Assembly (NCBI GenBank): GCA_014382465.1
Contig: JACNJP010000256.1
Span: 1-5,977, forward strand
Reading direction: 5' to 3'
Length of the DNA: 5,977 nt
Origin: Planctomycetota bacterium
GTDB lineage: Bacteria > Planctomycetota > UBA1135
Position 1 is the stretch's first letter, and every line of letters begins with the position of its first letter. Of this stretch, positions 1 through 5,977 are shown in pieces. Under the pieces are notes generated by a model. The model worked only from the letters and a program-made list of their open reading frames with translations, was not told the origin of the DNA and made no database searches. The position numbers were made by a program, and so were the translations under genes.

Positions 1-441
1 CACGATCAGGTCCGGGACGCCGTCGCCGTCGACGTCGCCGGCGCCCGCGACGGCGTGGCCGAGCCAGTCGCTGCTGCCGGTCGGGCCGTGGAACTGCCAG
101 ATCAGGCCGCCCGTGGCGCCGGAGTAGACGAAGGCGGAGCCGCCCCAGGACCGCGCGTGCGGAGCGCCCACGATCAGGTCGGCGTATCCGTCCCCGTCCA
201 CGTCTCCGGCCGCGGAGACGGAGTCACCCAACCAGTCGCCCGCGGCGACACCGTCGAAGCGCCAGATCAGGCCGCCGGTCGCGCCGGAGTAGACGAAGGC
301 CGAGCCGGCGTCCAGGCGACCGCCCGGGTCGGCGCGCCAGGCTCCCACGATCAGGTCGGCGAGGCCGTCGCCGTCGACGTCCCCGGCGCCGGAGACCGAC
401 CAGCCCAGCCCGTCACCGGCGGCGAGGCCGTCGAACTGGTG
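1..441 (-). repeat. Degenerate tandem repeats encoding FG-GAP blades
   Basis: Two full units (262-441 and 97-261) and a partial third (1-96) make up the coding repeat. The 12-mer cacgatcaggtc recurs at 1-12, 169-180 and 346-357, spaced 168 and 177 nt, which are whole numbers of codons. The 40-nt stretches 96-135 and 261-300 match at 38 positions, including an identical 20-mer at 116-135 and 281-300. This is a protein repeat seen at DNA level, not a mobile or CRISPR repeat. Confidence 0.85.
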
Positions 442-540
442 CAGCGTCCGCCACTCTCCGCCGACGATCTGGGCGGGGGCCGTCGGGGCGAGGAGCGGGA
501 GCAGGGCGGCGAGCGGGAGGAGGTGGCGGGTGAGCAGCAT
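1..540 (-). CDS. Secreted FG-GAP repeat (integrin-alpha-like beta-propeller) protein, 5' part only
   Basis: The gene starts at the ATG complementary to 538-540 and runs open for 180 codons to the left edge, so the C-terminus is missing. Residues 1-23 form a signal peptide: R5, a Leu/Ala/Pro-rich core, and an APA|Q cleavage site after residue 23. The mature protein then shows three FG-GAP units of about 55-60 residues. Each carries a Ca-binding loop DVDGDG (residues 54-59, 113-118, 169-174) followed by xxDLIVGA. The first two units end with the block SAFVYSGATGG and then LIW. Such repeats fold as blades of a calcium-bound beta-propeller, usually on extracellular or surface proteins; the ligand cannot be told from sequence. 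The family normally has about seven blades, so several more should lie outside the window. There is no close Shine-Dalgarno; an AGGA lies about 19 nt upstream. It sits downstream of the M28 peptidase gene on the same strand. The family call is secure, the function unknown. Confidence 0.9.
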   Translation of the reverse strand, partial: MLLTRHLLPLAALLPLLAPTAPAQIVGGEWRTLHQFDGLAAGDGLGWSVSGAGDVDGDGLADLIVGAWRADPGGRLDAGSAFVYSGATGGLIWRFDGVAAGDWLGDSVSAAGDVDGDGYADLIVGAPHARSWGGSAFVYSGATGGLIWQFHGPTGSSDWLGHAVAGAGDVDGDGVPDLIV

Positions 541-629
541 CGAGGTGGGCGGTGGTAGATCCTGGAGCGGAGGCGACCCTTCGGGAGGCCGTCCTTCCAC
601 TCCACCGCCAAAACCCGAGTTGGTCAAAT

Positions 630-645
630 CGCCCCCGGAGGGGCG
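630..645 (-). terminator. Possible weak Rho-independent terminator of the M28 gene
   Basis: Read on the minus strand, CGCCCC-TCCG-GGGGCG forms a perfect 6-bp GC stem closed by a TCCG loop, which fits the stable UNCG tetraloop pattern. It is followed by ATTTGA. It lies 76 nt past the M28 stop and before the FG-GAP start, where a terminator between the two genes would be expected. The T tract is short, so termination may be weak or the hairpin may serve mRNA stability. An alternative pairing (gccccc 631-636 with gggggc 649-654, then atttt) could act on the plus strand. Confidence 0.4.
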
Positions 646-720
646 TCTGGGGGCATTTTCAGCGGTTCGGCTCCTCGGACACCGACCTTGGCCGGGGACG
701 GAAGCTCTGACTCCGGCGGG

Positions 721-2247
721 TCACTTTGCGCCGACCGGAGCGCTCACCAGGCGCAGGTCCTCTCCTTGCAGCGCGTCGAGGGCTTTGATCACGACCCGCA
801 CCACGCGGCGGATCTTGTCGAAGTCGATCTTGTCGACGGTGTCGGTCGCCTGGTGGTAGTCCTCGTGCACCCCGGAGAACAGGAAGCACACCGGGATGCC
901 GAGCTTGGCGAATTCCGCGTGGTCGGAGCGGCCGTAGTAGTCGTCCGCGCTGCCGAGGCCGTCGAAGCCCTGCTCGCGGCCCTCGGGGAAGCCGCCGAAG
1001 CCCTCCTCGGCGCCGAAGCGCTCCATCAGGCGGGTGAGGCCGTTGTAGCCCTCGTGCTTCGAGCTGGGGGTGACGTAGAGCACCTGCGGCGCGTTGCGGC
1101 CGATCATGTCGATGTTGATGTTGGCGACCGCCCGCATGCCCTCCGGCAGGCTGGGGCGCAGGGCCCAGGCCTTGGATCCCCACAGCCCCTTCTCCTCCCC
1201 GGACACCCAGATGAGCATCACCGAGCGCCGCATCGGGCCGTACTCGGCCAGCGCGTCCGCCAGCGCCAGCAGCCCGCTGGTGCCCGAGCCGTTGTCGTCG
1301 GCGCCGTTGTAGATCAGCTCGCCGGAGGCGCCGACGTGATCGTAGTGCGCCGAGACCAGGATCACCTCGTTCCGGAGCGCCGGGTCGCTGCCCGGCCACA
1401 GGCCGCAGACGTTCTCGGCCGCGACCGGGCTCTCGCTGGCGCCGCGCCGCTCCCGCAGGCGGCCGTCGAGCAGGGCGCCGACCTCGGGGCCTCCCGTGAG
1501 CAGCGAGGCGCGGAGGGCGTCGCTGAGGGCCAGGATCGGGAAGGGCGCCCTGGACCTCCGCCCGCCCTGGTCCGCCGGCCAGCTCACGCGCTGGTCGAAG
1601 GCGGTCGCGTTGCTGGCGGCGAAGTGGGGGAGGACGCCGCCGACGTCGGAGTCGGGATCCGTGACCAGGAGCAGGCCGATCGCGCCGGCGCGCTGGGCCG
1701 GGAAGTACAGCCGCCAGAGGCTCTGGCCCGAGTAGGAGCAGAGCGCCCAATTCCCCTTCAGCGCGTCATCCTCGAAGGCGCCGTCGCCGCAGTTGACGAT
1801 GCCGCCGTCGGACTCCAGGTCGGCGACCGCCCATCGCCCCGCGACCTGGTAGTCCTCGCCGTGGCTCAGCTCGCGGGCCAGGCCGGCCTGGGTGAAGGTG
1901 GCGGAGAGGCTCGAACGCTGCAGGGTGCGGCCCTCCAGGGGGTATTCGAACAGGTAGCGGTCACCGTCGCCGGGTTCGAAGCCGAGGCGGTCGAGCCGGG
2001 CCCTGAGGTAGCGCGCGGCGATCCGCTGTCCCCGCGAGACCGTGTCCCGGCCGCGCATCTCGTCGGAGGCGAGGAAGCCGAGATCGGCCCGGATGGCCTC
2101 CGCGTCGACGCTCGCGAGGGCCGCCTGGACCGGCGTCCGCTCCAGGAGCGCGGGGGACTGACCGTAAACGGCGGATCCGCGGGCGCCGGCGAGCAGGGAG
2201 AGGGCGAGGACGCCGGAGTACAGACCGCTGATGTGGATGCGCTTCAT
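721..2247 (-). CDS. Secreted M28-family zinc aminopeptidase with PA-like insert
   Basis: A 508-residue exported metallopeptidase that would remove N-terminal amino acids from peptides outside the cytoplasm, using two zinc ions. A signal peptide covers about residues 1-29 (KR at 2-3, hydrophobic stretch 9-21). The M28 metal and catalytic residues are all visible: H301 in HYDH with D303, D317 in GADDNGSG, the E351-E352 pair in SGEEKG, D380 in NIDMIGRN, and H465 in EDYH followed by D469. SDHAEF (441-446) is also typical of the family. Residues about 145-260 lie between the N-terminal part and the catalytic core and resemble a protease-associated (PA) domain, for example around GNWALCSYSGQ and AGAIGLLLVTDP. 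It ends in TGA at 721-723. The ATG complementary to 2245-2247 is chosen because it directly precedes the signal peptide; no Shine-Dalgarno precedes it. Exact substrate preference cannot be inferred. The call is secure at family level. Confidence 0.95.
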   Translation of the reverse strand: MKRIHISGLYSGVLALSLLAGARGSAVYGQSPALLERTPVQAALASVDAEAIRADLGFLASDEMRGRDTVSRGQRIAARYLRARLDRLGFEPGDGDRYLFEYPLEGRTLQRSSLSATFTQAGLARELSHGEDYQVAGRWAVADLESDGGIVNCGDGAFEDDALKGNWALCSYSGQSLWRLYFPAQRAGAIGLLLVTDPDSDVGGVLPHFAASNATAFDQRVSWPADQGGRRSRAPFPILALSDALRASLLTGGPEVGALLDGRLRERRGASESPVAAENVCGLWPGSDPALRNEVILVSAHYDHVGASGELIYNGADDNGSGTSGLLALADALAEYGPMRRSVMLIWVSGEEKGLWGSKAWALRPSLPEGMRAVANINIDMIGRNAPQVLYVTPSSKHEGYNGLTRLMERFGAEEGFGGFPEGREQGFDGLGSADDYYGRSDHAEFAKLGIPVCFLFSGVHEDYHQATDTVDKIDFDKIRRVVRVVIKALDALQGEDLRLVSAPVGAK

Positions 2248-2370
2248 GGTTCGGGGGGAGCCGGGGATGTGCTGTTCTACGGTATCTCAGCACCCCCCGT
2301 CAGGGACTGTTGTCCGGTCGGCTTCCGCTGCCGACACCACCAGCCCTCAGCCCCTGGCCGCGCCAGTGCG
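2248..2370. promoter_or_regulatory. Divergent intergenic region with a hairpin
   Basis: This gap separates the M28 gene (minus) from the signal peptide of the exported PD40-like gene (plus), so it should hold promoters for both. I see no convincing -35/-10 pair on either strand. A perfect inverted repeat gtcggc (2317-2322) / gccgac (2330-2335) with a 7-nt spacer could be an operator or a leader hairpin. No T run follows it on either strand, so it is not a terminator. GGGGGAG at 2254-2260 is a Shine-Dalgarno-like match 8 nt before a GTG at 2269. The start of the plus-strand gene is disputed, so its coding region may cover part of this stretch. Confidence 0.35.
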
Positions 2371-2934
2371 ATCCGCCATTCTCGCCTCCTTTTCCTCGCC
2401 GTCCCCGCGCTCGCCGTCGCTCAGAGCACCACCCGGATCAGCCTCGACTCCGCCGGGAGCCAGGCGAACGGCGCCAGTGCGCTCGCCTCGATCTCGGCCG
2501 ACGGCCGCTTCATCGCCTTCTCCTCCGACGCCACCGGCCTGGTCTCGGACGACGAAAACGGCGTCGAAGACGTCTTCATCCGCGACCGGGCGGAGGAGAC
2601 CGTGGACGGCACGATCCTGCTCTCCGGCCCGGTCTTCAAGCAGGCCGGCACCGCGATCCAATTCGAGTGGTTCGCCGCGCCTCCGGACTCCACCTACCAG
2701 CTGATGTACTCCCTCTCCCTCGGCGGGATGGTCCTCCAGGGCCACAGCTTCGACCTCGCGGAGCCGGCCGTCGGCCTCGCCACGGGGCAGAACGACGGCG
2801 ACGGCCGCGGGACCTGGACCTCCGGTCCGACGCCAGCGAGCGCCGCCGGCTGGACGGTCCACTTCGAGGTCTCGGCGCGGGACGGCTCCGGGCAGTACTA
2901 CGACAGCAACGCGATGCCGGTGCTGTTCTACTGA
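2269..2934 (+). CDS. Short exported protein with one PD40/TolB-like repeat; start uncertain, possibly damaged
   Basis: The frame encodes an export signal (RHSR, then LLFLAVPALAVA, cleavage AVA|Q after residue 51), one PD40/WD40-like propeller motif and a C-terminal domain of about 105 residues. The motif is about residues 72-107: ISADGRFIAFSSDAT, then NGVEDVFIRDR. The C-terminal domain is rich in beta-type sequence and ends in VLFY, TGA. I do not recognise a catalytic site. Related exported proteins usually repeat the PD40 motif several times; here one copy joins the C-terminal domain directly. The only conventional start between the M28 gene and the signal peptide is GTG 2269, with a GGGGGAG 8 nt upstream. 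It gives an odd 34-residue, Cys-rich extension with weaker GC third-position bias. A better signal peptide begins at codon 2371, which is ATC. A GTG at 2366 would also fit if the T run 2390-2393 had one more T. The coding frame is well supported; the 5' end is not. Confidence 0.7.
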   Translation: MLFYGISAPPVRDCCPVGFRCRHHQPSAPGRASAIRHSRLLFLAVPALAVAQSTTRISLDSAGSQANGASALASISADGRFIAFSSDATGLVSDDENGVEDVFIRDRAEETVDGTILLSGPVFKQAGTAIQFEWFAAPPDSTYQLMYSLSLGGMVLQGHSFDLAEPAVGLATGQNDGDGRGTWTSGPTPASAAGWTVHFEVSARDGSGQYYDSNAMPVLFY

Positions 2935-2982
2935 TCCGACCGGCCGGCCGCGGAGTTCGGCGGCGATGCCGGACCGCCGGGC

Positions 2983-2988
2983 TAAAAT
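2983..2988 (+). promoter_or_regulatory. Candidate -10 element for the desaturase gene
   Basis: TAAAAT matches the sigma-70 -10 consensus at five of six positions and stands out in an otherwise very GC-rich gap. It would place a transcript start near 2995, about 44 nt before the desaturase ATG. No good -35 hexamer lies 16-18 nt upstream, so this is a positional suggestion only. Confidence 0.4.
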
Positions 2989-3038
2989 CAGTCGAGAGAG
3001 CGGCGGACGAGGGATGCTCCTCTGTCGCTGCGCGCGTC

Positions 3039-3992
3039 ATGGATCCCGTTCTGCGTTCGCCGGAGGAGGAGACGTCGGAGCTCCGGCCGGAAGCGTCCGA
3101 ACGGGCGGGGTTGGGCCTCTGGGAGGTGGTCTCGCTCTCCTTCCCCGTCGCCTCCGGACTCGCCACGGTCGCCGGGATCGTGCTGTTGTTCACGGTCGGG
3201 ATCAGCGCCGTGGACCTCGCCCTGCTCCTGACCTTCTACGTCCTCTGCAGCTTCGGCGTCCACGCCGGCTACCACCGGCTCTTCAGCCACGGGGCCTTCA
3301 AGACCCGTCGCCCGGTCCGTTACGCGCTCGCTGTGCTCGGATCCATGGCCGCGGAGGGGCCGGTGATCGCCTGGGCGGCCATCCACCGGCGCCACCACCA
3401 GGTCTCGGACACGCCCCTGGATCCGCACACCCCGAACCACAGCCGGACCCGGTTGCGCGGCCTGTTCCACGCCCAGATGGGCTGGTTGTACGGCGAGGAA
3501 TACCGCGGCCCCCGGGTGCTGGGTTACGCCCTCCAGTACACGCCCGACCTCGTGGCCGACCGGGTCCTGTGCGCCATCAGCCGCTGGTACCTGCCGCTCG
3601 TGGCGCTCGGCGTGGTGCTCCCGGGAGTCCTCGGCGGCTGGATCAGCGGGAGCTGGACCGGCTTCCTCAGCGGCATGCTGTGGGGCGGGCTGGTGCGCGC
3701 CTTCCTGCTCCTCAACGCCACGCAGAGCATCAATTCGCTCGCCCACATGTTCGGAGCCAGGCCCTTCCAATCCAACGACCAGAGCACCAACAACTGACTG
3801 GTCACGGCCGCCACCTTGGGGGAGGGCTGGCACAACAACCACCACGCCTTCCCGACCTCCGCCTGGCAGGGCCTGCGCTGGTGGCAGCTCGACCCGCAGG
3901 CCTACTTCATCCGCCTGCTGCAGCTCCTCGGCTTGGCCTGGGACCTCAAGCGGCCGACTCGGGAGCAGGTCGAGGCGAAGACGGTCTCCTGA
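3039..3992 (+). pseudogene. Membrane fatty acid desaturase (acyl-CoA delta-9 type), interrupted by an in-frame TGA
   Basis: Family members use a di-iron centre to put a cis double bond into acyl chains, lowering membrane rigidity. The reading has 317 codons before its final TGA (3990-3992), a normal bacterial length. Histidine box 1 is H79-RLFS-H84, box 2 is H116-RR-HH120, a further ligand motif NSLAH sits at 232-236, and box 3 is H265-NN-HH269. Hydrophobic segments at about 33-55, 57-77, 93-113, 184-202 and 207-228 fit the usual membrane topology. Codon 253 (3795-3797) is TGA, lying between QSTNN and LVTAATLGEGW. Without readthrough the product stops at residue 252 and lacks box 3, so it should be inactive. 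No frameshift or second stop follows, so the lesion is recent, a sequencing error, or read through. ATG 3039 is the first start in frame after the upstream gene; no Shine-Dalgarno is adjacent. Desaturase identity is secure; specificity is inferred from motif type. Confidence 0.9.
3795..3797 (+). other. In-frame TGA within the desaturase, at a probable Trp position
   Basis: The codon reads tga between aac (Asn252) and ctg (Leu254). From memory of the family, this position just before the LGEGWHNNHH block is often Trp, so a TGG-to-TGA change is the simplest explanation. TGA ends the neighbouring M28 and PD40-like genes, so it is an ordinary stop here. Confidence 0.85.
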
Positions 3993-4113
3993 CGGCGGGG
4001 CTTGCTGCCAGGCCGGGCGCCCCCGAGGAAGGACGACTACCCTATCGGGCTGCCGGATCCGTCGTAGGCTCCGGCGCTCGCCTCCTCGGACCCCGTAGGA
4101 TCCGCCCCTTGCC
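3993..4113 (+). promoter_or_regulatory. Intergenic leader of the S15 peptidase gene
   Basis: This 121-nt gap holds no clear terminator for the desaturase and no strong promoter. Two near-identical 11-mers, cgtaggctccg (4063-4073) and cgtaggatccg (4094-4104), differ at one base and start 31 nt apart, about three helical turns. They could be a repeated binding site. AGGA at 4097-4100 is the nearest Shine-Dalgarno-like match to the ATG at 4114, but its 13-nt spacing is long. Confidence 0.25.
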
Positions 4114-5970
4114 ATGACCCGACCCGCTTCGCCCCCTCTTCGCCCCTTGGTCCTCTCCTTCGCGCTGAGCCTGCTGGCCGCCCCGCTCCTGGCCCAGGCC
4201 GCCGGACCGGCGGTGCCGGTCTTCGCCGACGGCATGGCGCAGGTGGTCGACGCCTTCGCCGACCCCGCCGACTGGATCCAGCACGACCTGTGGGTGCAGA
4301 CGGAGTTCGACTCCGACGGCGACGGCCGGCTCGACCGCGTCCACGTCGACGTGACCCGTCAGGGGCAGACCGACAGCGAGGGGCTGCGGGTGGCGGTGGT
4401 CTACGAGACCAGCCCCTACTTCTCGGGCGTCGCCAGCGGCAGGGGCTTCTTCTGGGATCCGGAGCACGAGCTCGGCGCCAAGCCGCCGAAGCGCAAGGAG
4501 GCGCCGAAGGTCTCCCACCGCGACCGGCGGGGCATGATGTCGCGCTCGCTGGTCCGGGACTGGGTGCCGCGCGGCTTTGCGGTCGTGCACTCGGCCTCGC
4601 CCGGCACCGGGCTGTCGCAGGGCTGCCCGACGGTCGGTGGCGAGAACGAGGAGCTGGCGCCCAAGGCGGTCATCGACTGGCTCAACGGCCGCGCGCTGGG
4701 CTTCACCACGCCGGACGGCGACGAGCTCGTCGACGCCTACTGGGCCACCGGCAAGGTCGGCATGACCGGCACCTCCTACAACGGCACCCTGCCGCTGGCC
4801 GCCGCCACCACCGGGGTCGAGGGGCTCGAGGCGATCATCCCCGACGCGCCGAACACCTCCTACTACCACTACTACCGCTCCTACGGCCTGGTCCGGCACC
4901 CGGGCGGCTACATGGGCGAGGACATCGACGTCCTCTACGACTTCATCAACAGCGGCGACCCGAAGACGCGCAAGAGCTGCAACAAGACCGTCCGGGACGA
5001 GCTGATGAACGAGAACCAGGACCGCGTCACCGGCGACTACAACGAGTTCTGGCACGGCCGGAATTACCGCGCCCGGCTCGACAAGGTGCGCGCGGCGGTG
5101 TTGATCTCGCACGGCTTCAACGACTGGAACGTCATGCCGAATCACAGCGTCTCGGTCTACCAGGCGCTGAAGGAGCGCGGCGTGCCGGTGATGGCCTACT
5201 TCCACCAGGGCGACCACGGCGGCCCGCCCACCCCCGAGATGCAGAACCGCTGGTTCAGCCGCTACCTCTACGGGGTCGAGAACGGCGTCGAGGAGCTGCC
5301 CCGCGCATGGATCGTGCGCGAGGGGCAGCCCCGCTCGAACCCGACCGCCTACGCCGACTACCCGAACCCCGCGGCCGCGCCGGTAGCGCTCCATCCGCGC
5401 GCCGGCGGCAAGGGCTGGGGCGCCCTGGAGATGAGCCCGGCGGCCAAGGAGCAGGGGGTGGAGACGCTCACCGACAACGTCAAGGAGTCCGGCGCCGAGC
5501 TCGCCAAGGCCGACAAGTCGAAGCACCGGCTGCTCTACGTCTCCGACGCGCTGCAGGCGCCGCTGCACCTCTCCGGCACGCCGCGGCTGACGATCCGGGT
5601 GGCTGCCGACGAGCCGGCCGTCAACCTCTCGGTGTGGATCGTCTCGCTGCCCTGGGAGGAGGGCGGCGACATCAACGACAACCTCATCACCCGCGGCTGG
5701 GCCGACCCGCAGAACGCCGCCTCGCTCACCGAGAGCGTGCCGCTGAAGAAGGGCAAGTTCGTCGACCTCAGCTTCGAGCTCCAGCCCGACGACCAGATCA
5801 TCCCCGCCGGCCAGCACCTCGGCCTGATGGTGTTCTCGAGCGACCGCGACTTCACGCTGTGGCCGAAGCCGGGCACCAAGCTGTCGGTCGACCTCGACGC
5901 CCCCCAGCTCGAGCTGCCGGTGCTGGGCGGCCAGGCGGCGCTGGCCGCGGCCCTCGGGGGCGGGAACTAG
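4114..5970 (+). CDS. Secreted Xaa-Pro dipeptidyl-peptidase (S15/CocE-like serine hydrolase)
   Basis: A complete 618-residue exported hydrolase expected to release X-Pro dipeptides from the N-terminus of peptides. Residues 1-29 form a signal peptide (R3, R10, core 11-27, AQA|A cleavage after 29). A DSDGDG loop at 66-71 opens the catalytic domain, as is common in exported members. The alpha/beta-hydrolase triad is visible: Ser221 in GTSYNG (219-224), Asp337 in SHGFNDWNV, and His368 in GDHGG. From about residue 380 to 600 comes the beta jelly-roll domain (PepX_C type), including LSGTPRLTIRVAAD and a closing LMVFSSDRDFTLWP. It ends in TAG at 5968-5970. The length is usual for the family. The start is chosen for the signal peptide. 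The desaturase lies upstream on the same strand across 121 nt, with no overlap suggesting coupling. Cocaine esterase and alpha-amino acid ester hydrolases share this fold, so an ester substrate is possible, but the motifs fit dipeptidyl-peptidase best. Confidence 0.93.
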   Translation: MTRPASPPLRPLVLSFALSLLAAPLLAQAAGPAVPVFADGMAQVVDAFADPADWIQHDLWVQTEFDSDGDGRLDRVHVDVTRQGQTDSEGLRVAVVYETSPYFSGVASGRGFFWDPEHELGAKPPKRKEAPKVSHRDRRGMMSRSLVRDWVPRGFAVVHSASPGTGLSQGCPTVGGENEELAPKAVIDWLNGRALGFTTPDGDELVDAYWATGKVGMTGTSYNGTLPLAAATTGVEGLEAIIPDAPNTSYYHYYRSYGLVRHPGGYMGEDIDVLYDFINSGDPKTRKSCNKTVRDELMNENQDRVTGDYNEFWHGRNYRARLDKVRAAVLISHGFNDWNVMPNHSVSVYQALKERGVPVMAYFHQGDHGGPPTPEMQNRWFSRYLYGVENGVEELPRAWIVREGQPRSNPTAYADYPNPAAAPVALHPRAGGKGWGALEMSPAAKEQGVETLTDNVKESGAELAKADKSKHRLLYVSDALQAPLHLSGTPRLTIRVAADEPAVNLSVWIVSLPWEEGGDINDNLITRGWADPQNAASLTESVPLKKGKFVDLSFELQPDDQIIPAGQHLGLMVFSSDRDFTLWPKPGTKLSVDLDAPQLELPVLGGQAALAAALGGGN

Positions 5971-5977
5971 GCGCGCG

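Noticed and set aside
1..441. Regularly spaced repeats suggesting a CRISPR array
   Set aside because: The 165-177 nt periods are whole numbers of codons and encode FG-GAP blades; the spacing and degeneracy do not fit CRISPR.
688..2268. Long plus-strand frame through the M28 gene, continuous with the exported PD40-like protein
   Set aside because: The upstream part is antisense to a convincing M28 peptidase and has no domain of its own; only the portion from about 2371 looks like real protein.
2269..2931. Shared 12-mer gtgctgttctac at 2269-2280 and 2920-2931 flanking the PD40-like gene, as possible target-site or attachment repeats
   Set aside because: A match of this length is expected about once by chance in a window this size, and no integrase or transposase is present.
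3014..3041. ATG at 3014 directly after gacgaggg as a leader-peptide start
   Set aside because: The frame does not close within a short distance; it runs as an out-of-frame shadow through the desaturase, and the purine stretch abuts the ATG with no spacer.
3795..3797. TGA read as Trp through an altered genetic code
   Set aside because: TGA ends the M28 gene, the PD40-like gene and the desaturase itself, and Trp is encoded by TGG throughout.
3795..3840. TGA as selenocysteine in the desaturase
   Set aside because: The position is probably Trp rather than Cys in relatives, has no catalytic role, and I see no convincing SECIS-like hairpin just downstream.
4042..5817. Open frame of 591 codons on the minus strand, antisense to the S15 peptidase
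   Set aside because: Its translation is low-complexity Val/Arg/Gly/Ala-rich sequence typical of antisense frames in GC-rich DNA, while the plus strand encodes a complete S15 enzyme with its triad.

Overview
The window comes from a GC-rich bacterial chromosome. Most codons end in G or C, and long spurious antisense reading frames are common. Four of the five genes encode exported proteins: a secreted FG-GAP beta-propeller protein, a secreted M28 zinc aminopeptidase, a short exported protein with a PD40/TolB-like repeat, and a secreted S15 Xaa-Pro dipeptidyl-peptidase. The fifth is a membrane fatty acid desaturase. The mix of FG-GAP and PD40-like exported proteins with secreted exopeptidases resembles Planctomycetota, and less closely Acidobacteriota or Myxococcota. 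That placement is inference from protein style; no marker gene is present.

Layout. On the minus strand, the 5' part of an FG-GAP repeat gene runs off the left edge (540 to 1). It lies downstream of, and in the same direction as, a complete M28 peptidase gene (2247 to 721), with a hairpin at 630-645 in the gap between them. A divergent intergenic region follows. The plus strand then carries the exported PD40-like protein (stop at 2934), the desaturase (3039 to 3992) and the S15 peptidase (4114 to 5970).

The two peptidases are complete, with all catalytic or metal-binding residues visible. They would complement each other in digesting external peptides: M28 removes N-terminal residues one at a time, while S15 removes X-Pro dipeptides that stop general aminopeptidases. 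No operon joins them.

The two genes in the middle look damaged. The desaturase has an in-frame TGA at codon 253, just before its third histidine box (HNNHH). The frame continues intact for another 64 codons with perfect family motifs. The PD40-like gene has a good signal peptide but no ATG, GTG or TTG close to it. It also joins a single repeat directly to a C-terminal domain. I see no CRISPR array, tRNA, rRNA, insertion sequence or clearly novel multi-gene system. The interrupted desaturase is the observation most worth following up.
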